A stretch of DNA of 64,000 nucleotides from Acidaminobacter hydrogenoformans DSM 2784 (GTDB lineage Bacteria; Bacillota; Clostridia; Peptostreptococcales; Acidaminobacteraceae). The translations under genes were made by a program, and so were the position numbers. The stretch covers positions 31,805 to 95,804 of the forward strand of contig NZ_FMWL01000013.1 of assembly GCF_900103005.1 (NCBI RefSeq), read 5' to 3'. The first letter of the stretch is position 1. Each line of letters starts with the position of its first letter. The notes beneath the pieces are model-generated. The model did not search any database. It saw nothing but the letters and a program-made list of their open reading frames with translations, and was not told the DNA's origin. Of this stretch, positions 8,841-18,540 are shown piece by piece.

Positions 8841-9755
8841 CTACCCCGCGAGCAGCGCTACAAACAGGGGGATTGTGGCAATTGACAGCAGTGTTGAAAT
8901 GAAGACCGCCCTGCTGGCCAGCTGAAAGTCGCTGCCATACTGGGCGGCAATGACGGCCGAGTTGGCTGCTGCCGGCATGGCGGAAATGACCACCGGCACC
9001 CCCAGCAAAAGGCCTTCAAAGCCCATCATCTTAAGCACGAGGTAAACGCATACCGGCATGACAAGGAGTCTGATCGCAGAGAAGGCATAGACCTTCCAGT
9101 CCATGGTCAGCTGCTTGAAGTCGCTCTCCGCTAAAATAAAGCCAATAAACATCATGGAGAGTGGCGTCGTCATTGAACCCACAAGTGACAGTGCATCATA
9201 AATTGGCGCTGGAAGCTTCACCGACAGCAAGAACAGGATAAAGCCTGCAACTACAGCGATCAAACTCGGGTTCGGACGAAAGCCCTTCCTATGGGTATGG
9301 GCTGCATCACCATGTCGTTTCAGGACGTGAACGCCATGGGTCCAAACGAGAAAGGAAAAAGGCAGATTATAAATTGCTGTATAAAAAACGCCTTGAGCAC
9401 CAAAGATCAGGTTGATGACCGGATAGCCCATGTAGCCAAAGTTAGAAAATAAAATAATGTACTCATAGACATCCATGGCTTTTCCGTCGACTCTTAAAAC
9501 CCAGGTCGCCGGTCTGACCATCAGGATGCCAAACACATAGACACAAAGGGAAATGATGAGAAAAACCGCGCTGCTCCTCAGTACGGAGGGTGAAAATTCC
9601 ATGTTCATGGAAGTGATCAGGAAAGCTGGCAGCGTCACGTTGATGACCAGGCTTCCAACCTCGCGAATGATATCATCTGAAACGACCCTCAGCCGCTTGA
9701 CGACAGCGCCAATCACTATGAGAAGGAATATGACAAAGATTTGCTGTAGGACCAC
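8841..9755 (-). CDS. AEC (auxin efflux carrier) family transporter
   Basis: Membrane carrier of the AEC/Mem_trans family; bacterial members export or exchange small organic acids. About ten hydrophobic helices are visible. The typical N-terminal GAVVKRLRVVSDD, the central NFGYMGYPVINLIFG and the C-terminal half with MPAAANSAVIAAQYG all fit. The chosen start is GTG at 9755, eight bases after AAGGAG, giving 304 residues. The frame extends to a TTG at 9806, but that codon has no ribosome site. It is the last gene of a leftward run and the substrate is unknown. Confidence 0.87.
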   Translation of the reverse strand: MVLQQIFVIFLLIVIGAVVKRLRVVSDDIIREVGSLVINVTLPAFLITSMNMEFSPSVLRSSAVFLIISLCVYVFGILMVRPATWVLRVDGKAMDVYEYIILFSNFGYMGYPVINLIFGAQGVFYTAIYNLPFSFLVWTHGVHVLKRHGDAAHTHRKGFRPNPSLIAVVAGFILFLLSVKLPAPIYDALSLVGSMTTPLSMMFIGFILAESDFKQLTMDWKVYAFSAIRLLVMPVCVYLVLKMMGFEGLLLGVPVVISAMPAAANSAVIAAQYGSDFQLASRAVFISTLLSIATIPLFVALLAG

Positions 9756-9811
9756 TGGCAACACTCCTTGAAGAACAGCACTGAAGCTGGATGACGCATT
9801 TGTCAATCCGT

Positions 9812-10963
9812 CTATAGATATTCGAAAAAGTCGGCAATGCCGCTGTTGATGAAATCGTAAAGCAGAGGCTGATCTGCTGAGAAGTCGCCTATTTTGGACA
9901 GGGCGTGGCTCAAATGACCATCGGCAAAACGCTTTTCAATTATTTTCAGCGTTTCCTGATCAAATGCAGCAACGAGCAGCTGGTTTGCCTCTGTCACAAA
10001 ATAATTCGCAAATACATCCCCATTCAAATAGTAGATCCACTCGGCCACGTGCGCATTATCGCGATTGAACTCCGTAAAGAGGTCGCCGGCCATATAGCTG
10101 TTTGGCATGAGCTCGGGCATGGCAGCCTCGAAATCCGCCAGAAAACCGGGGTCAAGGATGCTATAAAGCGACAGATACTCCGTTTTTCGAAGCATGAAAG
10201 ACGCTTCCACCGGAGAAACGGCCAGCTGATGCTTCAGCTCACAGCTTTTTACCCAGCGCGGCGGATGTCCCGGCAGTTCCATCCCTATCAGAAGGTCGAA
10301 GATCCGGACAAAATAGCCGTTTTCATTCTCGATCAGCGCTTCACAGCGATAAAATCCCGGTTTGTCACCTTCCTTGACCACATTCTTAAGCAGCGTCGAC
10401 TTTGGCCCATCCAGCTTTTCATCCAGAACGAGGTCACCAAGGTAGAGGATCCCTTCAGCATCCTGACCGTGAAGGCGCATGAGATAATAGTGAAGGTGCT
10501 CGCACGTCGTCTCTGGGCAAGGGCCAAGCCGGTCAAAGAGCGCGATTGCCGCCTCCGTGCCAAGGCCATTTTTTTCATAATCCTTGAGTACAAATTCAAA
10601 TTTTGGCAAAAAGTCATAAATTGCATTTGGAGACTCCGGATCGACTGCATGAGAGGTGGCAATAAGATAGGCAAGTTCTTGATAGGTGATGGCCTCAAAT
10701 CCGCCGCCAAGACCGCCTGTCATCTCCTGGATCCGCTGCTCTATGCGTTCTTTTTCAAGGGCATCAAATTCATCATAAGCATCAATGCCGTAATCCTCAT
10801 AATCCAGATGCAGAAGTTGAAAAATTGTACTGGAGCCATCGATTCGCCATCTGGCGACGACGCCAACGACACCCATGAGTCTCGTCTTTGTCGCCTGGGC
10901 GTCAATCAGCTCTACACGCTCTGAAAAAGGGCGGGTAAACCGCCCTTCTATTACTTTTCCCAT
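9812..10963 (-). CDS. Conserved-looking protein of unknown function
   Basis: Predicted soluble, acidic 383-residue protein that I do not recognise. It has no signal peptide or membrane segment. A Cys/His cluster GPCPETTCEHLHYY near residue 150 is the only metal-site-like feature. The start is ATG at 10963 with AAAGGA upstream. It lies 19 bases after pgcA, and the terminator-like hairpin at 10924-10947 sits within its first 14 codons, so its expression may depend on read-through from pgcA. The AEC transporter follows. No function is proposed. Confidence 0.75.
   Translation of the reverse strand: MGKVIEGRFTRPFSERVELIDAQATKTRLMGVVGVVARWRIDGSSTIFQLLHLDYEDYGIDAYDEFDALEKERIEQRIQEMTGGLGGGFEAITYQELAYLIATSHAVDPESPNAIYDFLPKFEFVLKDYEKNGLGTEAAIALFDRLGPCPETTCEHLHYYLMRLHGQDAEGILYLGDLVLDEKLDGPKSTLLKNVVKEGDKPGFYRCEALIENENGYFVRIFDLLIGMELPGHPPRWVKSCELKHQLAVSPVEASFMLRKTEYLSLYSILDPGFLADFEAAMPELMPNSYMAGDLFTEFNRDNAHVAEWIYYLNGDVFANYFVTEANQLLVAAFDQETLKIIEKRFADGHLSHALSKIGDFSADQPLLYDFINSGIADFFEYL
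10924..10947 (-). terminator. Terminator-like hairpin inside the start of the 9812-10963 gene
   Basis: Minus strand stem AAGGGCGG / CCGCCCTT with a 5-base loop, ending in a run of five T. It has the form of an intrinsic terminator for pgcA, whose stop is about 35 bases upstream, yet it lies within codons 6-14 of the next gene. Confidence 0.6.
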
Positions 10964-10982
10964 ATAATTTCCTTTCCCGCGA

Positions 10983-12671
10983 TTAAACGGCGGGTACTAA
11001 CCGTTCCTGTACCTCTTTTGCTACCGCATCCGCTCTGGTTTGTGCTTCCTGGTTGGAAGCCGCGACTGAAGAAACATAAATCTTCAGCTTTGGTTCTGTG
11101 CCGGACGGTCTGATGGCAAACCAAGTGCCACCCTCCAGTTCGTATTTGACAACATCAGATTTTGGAAGGCCAGTATCATCATTTTCAAAATCTGTGATCT
11201 TGACGGCCTTGAGGCCCGCCACCGATTCCATGCGGTCATTTCTGGCGTTTGACATGATTTCCGCGATTTGCGCCATGCCATCCTTGCCCTCGCGCTTCAA
11301 ATTTACCAGGGACTCATAGTGATAGCCGTACTCTCTGTATAGCGCATCAAGGCGATCCAGGAGGGATTGCTTGCGCGCATAGTAGTACATCAGCATTTCA
11401 ATGATCCAGACCGTCGAAATGACAGCGTCCTTATCCCTGACGTCCGTGCCAATCAAGTAACCATAGCTCTCTTCATAACCGAAGAGAAAGCTCTTTGAAC
11501 CGTCTTCATACTGGCGAATTTTTTCTCCAATAAATTTGAAGCCCGTCAGAGTGCTCACAACTTCAATGCCGTGCTTCTTCGCTATGGCCGCACCAAAATC
11601 AGAGGTGACTATGGTATCCAGAATGACTGGATTTTTAGGAAGCTCGCGCAGCTGTGAGATCATATAATCCAGGAGAAGACCACCCGTTTGATTCCCCGTC
11701 AGCTTAATATATTGGCCCATGTCGTCACGCACGACGACGCCAACCCGGTCGCAATCCGGATCTGTAGCGATTGCTGCCGTTGCGCCATATTGCTCTGCAT
11801 AAGCGACCGCGCGCTCATAGGCAATCATTTCCTCAGGATTAGGCAGTTTAATGGTGGTAAATTCGCTGTCCTCAACCATTTGCTCCTGCACAGGGATCAG
11901 ACCTTTAAAATCCAGCGCGTTTAGTGCGTTCACCACAGGACGTCCGCCTGTGCCGTGAAGCGGTGTGAACACGACTTTAAACCCTTCAGGTGCGTTGCTG
12001 AACAGGGACGGCGTACAGGTCTTGGCAATGACGCCTTTAATATAGGCCTCATCCACAGCTTCTGGCACAATCTGAAGCAAGCCCTTTGCCTCCGCTTCAG
12101 CCTGCTCCATATAGGAGACGTCTTCAAAGGATTTAACGGCCACTACAGCCTCTATAACTTTGTCAGCTTCTTCAGGCACCAGCTGACAGCCGTCTTCCCC
12201 ATAAACTTTATACCCATTATACTCAGGCGGATTATGGCTGGCTGTGATGACAATGCCTGCGGATGCATTCAGATGGCGTACCGCAAAGGAAAGCTCCGGC
12301 GTTGTTCGAACACCTTCGTAAGTATAGGCTTTTATGCCATTCGCTGCCATAACCAAAGCAGCTTCGAGGGCAAACACCTTGGAAAATCTGCGCGTATCAT
12401 AGGCAATGACTATGGCCGGTTCTGTCCGGGCATTCCGTTCAAGAATATACCTGGCGAAGCCCTGTGAGGCCTTGCGGATGACGTAGCGGTTCATTCGGTT
12501 GGTACCTGCGCCAATAATGCCGCGCATACCACCCGTCCCAAACTCGAGATCTTTATAAAAGCGTTCCTCAATTTCCTTTTTGTCATCCGCTATAGCCTGG
12601 AGCTCCTCACGCGTCTGGGCATCCACATAAGCGCTCTCAAGCCAGCTTTGATAATTTTTCTGAAAATCCAT
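10983..12671 (-). CDS. pgcA: Phosphoglucomutase/phosphomannomutase (alpha-phosphohexomutase)
   Basis: Interconverts hexose-6-phosphate and hexose-1-phosphate, supplying sugar nucleotides for glycolipid and wall synthesis. The four-domain family is complete at 562 residues. The phosphoserine loop is TASHNPPEYNGYK with Ser145, Mg2+ is bound by DPDCDR (304-309), the sugar-binding loop is FGYEESYGYL, and the C-terminal phosphate-binding loop is RPSGTEPKLKIYV. Length and motifs match Bacillus PgcA better than GlmM. ATG 12671 follows GAGGAGGG by seven bases. Confidence 0.95.
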   Translation of the reverse strand: MDFQKNYQSWLESAYVDAQTREELQAIADDKKEIEERFYKDLEFGTGGMRGIIGAGTNRMNRYVIRKASQGFARYILERNARTEPAIVIAYDTRRFSKVFALEAALVMAANGIKAYTYEGVRTTPELSFAVRHLNASAGIVITASHNPPEYNGYKVYGEDGCQLVPEEADKVIEAVVAVKSFEDVSYMEQAEAEAKGLLQIVPEAVDEAYIKGVIAKTCTPSLFSNAPEGFKVVFTPLHGTGGRPVVNALNALDFKGLIPVQEQMVEDSEFTTIKLPNPEEMIAYERAVAYAEQYGATAAIATDPDCDRVGVVVRDDMGQYIKLTGNQTGGLLLDYMISQLRELPKNPVILDTIVTSDFGAAIAKKHGIEVVSTLTGFKFIGEKIRQYEDGSKSFLFGYEESYGYLIGTDVRDKDAVISTVWIIEMLMYYYARKQSLLDRLDALYREYGYHYESLVNLKREGKDGMAQIAEIMSNARNDRMESVAGLKAVKITDFENDDTGLPKSDVVKYELEGGTWFAIRPSGTEPKLKIYVSSVAASNQEAQTRADAVAKEVQERLVPAV

Positions 12672-12741
12672 AAAAATCCCTCCTCAAGTGTCTGTTCCCG
12701 GACTGTTGACACTTTCAGCGCCACACCAGGTGTTTTTACGT

Positions 12742-13953
12742 CTATGCTTTCAGCAGTTCTTCCAGAACTGTCACAAGAAGCTGATCCTTAATGGTATTCA
12801 GATAGAGTCCGTTGCTTTTCAGAACATCCGGCAGCCAGCCTGGGATCTTTTTTCTGTCCTCCACTTGAATCAGCGGATCACTGGAAAGCACCTCCCGGGC
12901 AAGCATATCATCACTGGTAATTCTGAAGCGGTCTATGCCCACTTTTTCAGCACCATATTCAATGAGGGCCAGTGCGATCTCTGCGTAGGTTGCCGCAGCT
13001 GGAAGTTTTAGCAGCTCGCAGAGCTTAGGTATAACATCTTCAAAAAGCAGGCGCTGCGGGCTCTTATCCTTGATCCCAATCAGTGCCGCCAGCTTTGCCA
13101 ATACCGCGTCATCCATCTGTGAGAACCGCTGGATATAATAACCGTTTTCCCTCAGGTGATCCACATAGAACAGTTTTCCATGATACCCCCGGTAATGCTT
13201 CAGGGTATCATAATACCCCATTTTCATGTTTCGATGCAGTGTCTCCGGCAAGACTTCCAAGGTTTTTCCCAAATCTCCGGATGGGTAGAGCCGCGTCAGG
13301 TTCAGGCCGGTTTCATCAAATTTCTGCTTGACACCGATTCCCTGAGACTCTACACAGATCAACTCTTTAAACCCCTTCTGTTTCAACAGTCTCACAGGGA
13401 GATTGTCGTAGAAACCACCGTCTATGTAGAGCTTGCCGTCAATACGTTCCAGCTGGAAAACCGGCAAATTTGCCGAGGCCATAAGATACTCAGCCAGCAT
13501 CCCCTCCGGAATCTCGGAAAGATAAACATCCAGAGGCTTAAAGTCTGTCAGAGAGACTGTCACAAAGCCAAAAACCTTGTCTGTCCCTCTTATCACATCT
13601 TCTTTCAAGGTATCTTTCAACAATTTTCTCAGGGGTGTGATGTCCAGGCCACCCTCTGAAATGAAGCGTTTCAGCGAAGCGTGAATTTTATTGAAGTCTC
13701 CGGTTTCGAGGTCCATTCGAATGATCTTGTCCATGAGCTTTTCGTCGCCCTTGAAGACATGAGTGGGCTTCATATTGTACCAGATCTCCCACGCCAGATC
13801 GAAGTCATCCTGAATGATATAGGCCCCGTTGATCGCGCCAATCGACGTGCCGGCGACGCCTTCTATGTCGATCCCAAGCTCTCTGAGCGCTTTCCAGACA
13901 CCGACATGATAAGAGCCTTTGGCGCCGCCGCCCTCAAGTACCAAACCCGCCAT
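12742..13953 (-). CDS. Patatin-like phospholipase
   Basis: Serine lipid hydrolase of the patatin family, 403 residues. The oxyanion hole is GGGAKG (8-13), the nucleophile is Ser37 in GTSIG, and the partner Asp178 lies in DGG. The C-terminal 200 residues are an extension without a recognised domain. The start is ATG at 13953, with GGAGGG seven bases upstream; a longer frame to 14001 overruns into the fabZ end without a ribosome site. There is no signal peptide, so it acts in the cytoplasm or at the inner membrane face. It lies downstream of fabZ, consistent with a lipid-related role (inference). Confidence 0.9.
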   Translation of the reverse strand: MAGLVLEGGGAKGSYHVGVWKALRELGIDIEGVAGTSIGAINGAYIIQDDFDLAWEIWYNMKPTHVFKGDEKLMDKIIRMDLETGDFNKIHASLKRFISEGGLDITPLRKLLKDTLKEDVIRGTDKVFGFVTVSLTDFKPLDVYLSEIPEGMLAEYLMASANLPVFQLERIDGKLYIDGGFYDNLPVRLLKQKGFKELICVESQGIGVKQKFDETGLNLTRLYPSGDLGKTLEVLPETLHRNMKMGYYDTLKHYRGYHGKLFYVDHLRENGYYIQRFSQMDDAVLAKLAALIGIKDKSPQRLLFEDVIPKLCELLKLPAAATYAEIALALIEYGAEKVGIDRFRITSDDMLAREVLSSDPLIQVEDRKKIPGWLPDVLKSNGLYLNTIKDQLLVTVLEELLKA

Positions 13954-14005
13954 TACGAACCCTCCATTTGCTTTGAAACAAGCCCTCGAAGCTGACTCCA
14001 ACTAA

Positions 14006-14443
14006 TTACAGCGCTTTATTCTCTATCACAGCGAACATCAATGTTCCCTTACAAGCCAGCTCTTCACCGACATATGCCGTCGCGCTGCCCTTTCCAATAC
14101 CCCTGCGAAAGGTGTGCAGCTCAACTTCCAGTCGAAGCTGATCCCCAGGGACAACCTGGCGTTTAAACCTTACCTCATCTATACCCGCAAAAACGGCAAG
14201 TTTTCCTTTATTTTCTTCTAAACTCATTAAAGCTACCGCGCCCACCTGGGCGAGGGCTTCCACAATTAAAACCCCTGGCATGATTGGGTTCCCCGGAAAA
14301 TGGCCCTGAAAGAACGGCTCATTGGCTGAGACAGATTTTATGCCCACTGCACTCTTTCCTGGTTCATAAGCCTCAATTTGGTCCACGAGGAGAAATGGAT
14401 ACCTGTGAGGAATAATCTTTTGAATTTCAATGCTGTTCAACAT
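14006..14443 (-). CDS. fabZ: 3-hydroxyacyl-[ACP] dehydratase
   Basis: Hot-dog-fold dehydratase of fatty-acid elongation that removes water from 3-hydroxyacyl-ACP. The catalytic pair is present: His48 in [10 protein letters not shown] and Glu62 in [10 protein letters not shown]. At 145 residues it has normal length. ATG 14443 is preceded by AGGAGG nine bases away; the open frame extends 14 codons further without support. No other fab genes lie nearby. The same position, downstream of the mbl-type gene, is seen in Bacillus. Confidence 0.96.
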   Translation of the reverse strand: MLNSIEIQKIIPHRYPFLLVDQIEAYEPGKSAVGIKSVSANEPFFQGHFPGNPIMPGVLIVEALAQVGAVALMSLEENKGKLAVFAGIDEVRFKRQVVPGDQLRLEVELHTFRRGIGKGSATAYVGEELACKGTLMFAVIENKAL

Positions 14444-14509
14444 AAATACAAACCTCCTGTTTGCTCGCTCAATGGAAAGCTTCATCTTGAGCGGCTTCCA
14501 TCACTTGTT

Positions 14510-15505
14510 TTAGATTTCGAGCTCCGTTTCACCTTTAATGGACGCAGAGCCGCCGACCCACACGGTCTGAAGTTTGCTTCCCAAAGTGTCAATGTCGTTC
14601 TCGTGTGCGCCTTCCGGGTCCAACGGCACATTCGGTACAAGTCCGCTTTCCTCAAGCTTATCCCCACCTGCTTGCCGGGCGGTGCTGGACCACACCGTCC
14701 TGGCCTTGATCAAGGACGGCTTGTTCATCCACATGCCCTGAACAAAACGCATGTCATTTCCCCGAACGGCGCCGTAGGCGCTGAGATACGCTGCAAGGGC
14801 GCCATTTGAGGTCCCTGTGGCCGACTCTTCATCTATGCCGAACAGTGGCGCAAAGTTGCGGCACCATGCTGTCACAGAGGGTTGCCCGGGGTTGCCGGTG
14901 GACGTACCCGTCTCCAGCGTAAAGCAGTGATAACCGGTAACGCCGTGAGCCTCACTGATCTGGCGAATGTCCTCAAAGTCAGGCTGCATTTCTTTCAAAG
15001 CCTTTAGGCTCGATACTGGCACTAAAATGTCCCTGAGTCCGGTGGAGACAATTTGAACAGGCAGACCAGCCGCCTGGAAATCCTCAGAAAGTCCTAACGA
15101 CCAAAAAATCTCTTCAGGCTCGAGAATTGGACCAAAATCAGGCGCTACCTGAGCCATTAAAATCTCTTCAGCGTCTGCCTTGATTCTCAAAAGTCCCGCC
15201 TTGGTCTCCTGAACAAAGTCGCGGCGTCCATTCAACCGCCCAAGCTTCTGAAGCAGCGAAAAAACAGCAATGGTCGCATGTCCGCATAGCGCCACCTCGT
15301 CTGAAGGCGTGAAAAATCTGACCTTAAAGTCAGCCATGTCGCTCTCAGAGACAAAAGCCGTCTCAGAAAACCCCATGCGTGCCGCGACCTTTAGCATTTG
15401 CTGCTCCGTCAGCATGGCATCCTCTGATTGAATGACCACACCGGCTGCGTTTCCACCCTGACCGTCCTGCGTAAAGGCATGGACTTCATAAATATGGACT
15501 TTCAT
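14510..15505 (-). CDS. PhzF-family isomerase/epimerase
   Basis: Member of the PhzF family, whose fold is like diaminopimelate epimerase. The catalytic Glu48 lies in GFSETAFVS, and GHATIAVFSLL and SATGTSNGALAAYLS are typical of the family. The product is 331 residues. ATG 15505 has GGAGG 11 bases upstream. The substrate is unknown, since characterised members range from phenazine synthesis to amino-acid isomerisation. No phenazine genes are nearby. Confidence 0.9.
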   Translation of the reverse strand: MKVHIYEVHAFTQDGQGGNAAGVVIQSEDAMLTEQQMLKVAARMGFSETAFVSESDMADFKVRFFTPSDEVALCGHATIAVFSLLQKLGRLNGRRDFVQETKAGLLRIKADAEEILMAQVAPDFGPILEPEEIFWSLGLSEDFQAAGLPVQIVSTGLRDILVPVSSLKALKEMQPDFEDIRQISEAHGVTGYHCFTLETGTSTGNPGQPSVTAWCRNFAPLFGIDEESATGTSNGALAAYLSAYGAVRGNDMRFVQGMWMNKPSLIKARTVWSSTARQAGGDKLEESGLVPNVPLDPEGAHENDIDTLGSKLQTVWVGGSASIKGETELEI

Positions 15506-15628
15506 GTCAATCACCGCCTCCAATTTTCAGTTCTAAGGGCTCTGCCATAGGCTGACCTTTTGTCTGAAAAACAGGCTGTGCATACACTCCCAATTCTTCC
15601 AAAGGTCTACTATACGATTTTATAAATA

Positions 15629-15657
15629 CGGCGCGTTGGGAGGCTCCCTACGCGCCG
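15629..15657 (-). terminator. Hairpin downstream of mreB, possible weak terminator
   Basis: Minus strand CGGCGCGT, GGGAG / CTCCC, ACGCGCCG form a long GC stem with two unpaired A positions. The sequence after it is only moderately T-rich (TATTTATAAAAT). It is the only structure in the 264-base gap between mreB and the phzF-family gene. Confidence 0.45.
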
Positions 15658-15769
15658 CAGTTCTTTTCTTTTGGTCTGATAAACAACCGTTTCTGATCTT
15701 TGATCCAAGACGTCGCCTGTGCTCTGACCTGAAATGGCTTGTCCTTGTCTCAAATCAATGACACTGAAA

Positions 15770-16789
15770 TTAGCGACGACGCTGGGTCATCATACTTTTT
15801 TCAAGCACATCAATGTGCTCAAGGGACATGCCCGTTCCTTTAGCGACGCAGGAAATGGCGTCCTCTGCGACATAAGTAGGGATCCCTGTTCTCTTTTCGA
15901 GCATTCTGTTCAGCCCGTGAAGCAATGAGCCGCCGCCTGTCATGACGATTCCCCGAGCGCTGATATCAGAAGCCAGCTCCGGCGGTGTTTTCTCAAGCAC
16001 GGAATGCACCGCGTCGCTAATAGCGTTGACGGGCTCACGAAGCGCTTCAAGCATCTCCTCACTGCTGACCGTAATGTTCTTTGGCAGGCCTGTGATCAGG
16101 TCCCGGCCACGGCAATCCATGGTGATGGGCTTTGGACGCGGAGACGCCGTTCCTATTTCCATTTTAAGTTCTTCTGCAGTCCGCTCACCAATCAAAAGAT
16201 TATGTGCTTTTCGCATATATTTTATAATAGCTTCATCAAATTTGTCGCCTGCTACTTTGATGGATTTGCTGACGACTATGCCCCCAAGTGAGATGACGGC
16301 AATGTCCGCTGTGCCACCGCCAATGTCAATGATCATGTTGCCGTCTGGCTTAGTGATATCAAGACCGGCCCCGACAGCTGCCGCAATAGGCTCCTCGATC
16401 AGGAAAGTCTTGCCGCCGCCCGCTTCAACTGTAGCGTCTATGACTGCCCGCTTCTCTACCTCGGTTACCCCGCTTGGCACGCAGATTATAATTTTGGGTT
16501 TTATAAAACGACGTGGTCCACAAGTCTTATTGATAAAATGGCGCAGCATTTTCTCGGTAACTTCATAGTCCGAGATGACACCGTCCTTCAAAGGACGGAT
16601 CGCGACAATATTGCCCGGCGTTCTGCCAAGCATCTTTCTCGCTTCTGAGCCAACGGAGAGAACGCGGCCCGTATCCCGGTCAATGGCGACCACGGAAGGC
16701 TCTTGAAGCACAATCCCCTTGCCTTTTATGAAAACGAGGACGCTGGCAGTACCAAGGTCAATCCCGATTTCAGTGCCTAATCCAAACAT
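15770..16789 (-). CDS. mreB: Rod-shape actin homologue MreB/Mbl
   Basis: Bacterial actin that organises lateral wall synthesis. The 339-residue protein has the actin-fold motifs IGIDLGTASV at the start, DIGGGTADIAVIS near residue 160 (phosphate 2) and GIVMTGGGSLLHGL near 285 (adenosine). ATG 16789 has AGGAGG upstream. It follows murA by 81 bases. In Bacillus the gene at this position is mbl, so an Mbl-type paralogue is likely; no mreC or mreD accompanies it. The spoIID and spoIIID genes that lie between murA and mbl in spore-formers are missing here. Confidence 0.95.
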   Translation of the reverse strand: MFGLGTEIGIDLGTASVLVFIKGKGIVLQEPSVVAIDRDTGRVLSVGSEARKMLGRTPGNIVAIRPLKDGVISDYEVTEKMLRHFINKTCGPRRFIKPKIIICVPSGVTEVEKRAVIDATVEAGGGKTFLIEEPIAAAVGAGLDITKPDGNMIIDIGGGTADIAVISLGGIVVSKSIKVAGDKFDEAIIKYMRKAHNLLIGERTAEELKMEIGTASPRPKPITMDCRGRDLITGLPKNITVSSEEMLEALREPVNAISDAVHSVLEKTPPELASDISARGIVMTGGGSLLHGLNRMLEKRTGIPTYVAEDAISCVAKGTGMSLEHIDVLEKSMMTQRRR

Positions 16790-16870
16790 ATGTGACCTCC
16801 TAATTTCTTTTGTATATCAAGATGCAGCGTTTCACTGACTACTGAAATTTCTTGTGTTGAGACCGGGGCA

Positions 16871-18126
16871 TTAACCTTCCGCGCGAGAAATATTCGCACC
16901 CAACTGACGGAGCTTATTTTCAATCTCGACATAGCCTCGGTCTATATGATAAGTATTTCCTATTTCCGTCGTTCCTTCAGAGATCAGCCCCGCGAGAATC
17001 AGCGCAGCACCAGCTCTCAGGTCAGTCGCCATGACCTTTGTGCCCCTGAGTGACCGGACACCTGTAACGACGGCACTGTGACCCTCAATCTTTATGTCAG
17101 CGCCCATGCGGTTAAGCTCTGCCACATGCATGAACCGGTTTTCAAAAACGGTTTCAATGACGACAGAAGTGTCAGAAGCCGCTGCCATCAGCGCCATAAA
17201 TTGAGCCTGCATGTCCGTAGGAAAGCCCGGATAAGGGAGGGTTGTCACATCTACGGAATTGATTTTCCCCTGCCCAATGACACGCAGGGAATCCTCTTCC
17301 TCCTCTATGACAACGCCTGCTTCCTTGAGCTTGGCAATGATAGGCTTGAGGTGACTTGGAACTACGTTTTCAACAACCACATCACCGTTTGTGATCGCTG
17401 CGGCTACCATATACGTGCCCGCTTCTATGCGGTCCGGAATGACCTGATGTCTCGAGCCTTCCAGACGCTCCACACCTTGTATTCGGATGGTGTCTGTCCC
17501 GGCGCCCTTGACATTTGCGCCCATCTTGTTTAAAAAGTTCGCCAAATCAATAATTTCAGGCTCCTCAGCTGCGTTTTCAATGATGGTGGTTCCCTCAGCC
17601 ATAGTGGCTGCCATCATGATATTTTCCGTTGCGCCAACGCTTGGAAAGTCAAGATAGACACTGTTTCCTATCAGCTTATCCGCCCGGACCTCAATAAATC
17701 CCTCACCCTGCTCGACGTGGGCGCCAAGGGCGGCGAAGCCCTTCAGGTGAAGGTCTACCGGCCGCGCGCCTATGGCGCAGCCGCCCGGCATAGGGATGCG
17801 CGCGACGCCGCACCTTGCAAGCAGCGGGCCCATGACAAAAAAAGACGCCCTCATTTTCTGAACCAGTTCAAACGGCGCCTCCGTCTGTGTAATTTTTGGG
17901 GTGTTTACTTCCAAAATGCCATCCTGCACACTGCTGACCTCAGCACCAAATGCTCTGAGAACGTCGCTCATGACCTCAACGTCCTTCAGAGGAGGTACAT
18001 CTTCCAGCACACAAACCGTTTCAGCCAAAAGGGTCGCCGCCATAATAGGCAGCACCGCATTTTTTGCTCCGCTTATTTTCACGCGGCCTTTCAAAGGTCC
18101 GCTCTTATGAACTAATATATTCGCCA
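16871..18126 (-). CDS. murA: UDP-N-acetylglucosamine 1-carboxyvinyltransferase
   Basis: First committed enzyme of peptidoglycan synthesis; it adds enolpyruvate from PEP to UDP-GlcNAc. The product is about 418 residues with [13 protein letters not shown] (Lys22) and the fosfomycin-target Cys117 in [14 protein letters not shown]. The start is a TTG six bases after AGGAGG and reads [14 protein letters not shown]; the longer frame to 18160 is not supported. The coding frame uses the TTG whose first base is 18127. A strong promoter lies at 18211-18239. Confidence 0.96.
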
Positions 18127-18210
18127 AAATTGGCCTCCTCTCGCGATCGCCAAAATCCACACTATAATTTGAACCACGTCAATTTTTACCGGACATAATT
18201 CACCGCTTGC

Positions 18211-18239
18211 ATTATATACAATTACGAAAGAAAGTTCAA
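18211..18239 (-). promoter_or_regulatory. Sigma-A-type promoter of murA
   Basis: Minus strand TTGAAC, 17-base spacer, perfect TATAAT, about 85 bases before the murA start. The rest of the 18240-18428 gap shows no gene: an 86-codon frame there has no ribosome site and no recognisable product. Confidence 0.75.
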
Positions 18240-18428
18240 CCTCTTTCATTATAACGTAAAAAACGTCAGTCAAAAAGACAAAAGGTGAGGACTTCAGGCT
18301 CCCGGAGAGTTTTATTTTAAGCCGCGGGACTATTCGATACCCACGTCTGAATTTTCTTAGTGAGTAAGACACTTATTTGCTCTGAAAAGTGTCTGTGTTT
18401 TTCAGGATCTGTGTTATTCATGGAAAAT

Positions 18429-18520
18429 AAAAAAGCACCCTTGCGCCAAAGCAAGCTGAGCACCGCCGGAAAACGCTGTCAAACGTCCGGCGGCGGCCTC
18501 AGCGGATTTTGCCTCGGTGC
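18429..18520 (-). terminator. Large structured terminator of the atp operon
   Basis: Minus strand, just after atpC. An inner stem GCTGAG..CGCCGCCGG / CCGGCGG..CTCAGC is enclosed by an outer stem GGCACC / GGGTGC that is followed by six T, then ATTTT. It is about 90 bases, larger than a usual intrinsic terminator. Confidence 0.8.
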
Positions 18521-18540
18521 CAGAATGCTTCTTTCTTAAA

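Noticed and set aside
9905..10924. 339-codon plus-strand frame
   Set aside because: Antisense shadow of the unknown 9812-10963 gene; no ribosome site, and it ends at the hairpin.
12672..12741. AGTGTC / GACACT hairpin upstream of pgcA
   Set aside because: Short stem with a long loop and no T-run; no evidence that it is a terminator or operator.
18112..18372. 86-codon frame upstream of murA
   Set aside because: It contains the murA promoter and has no ribosome site or recognisable product.
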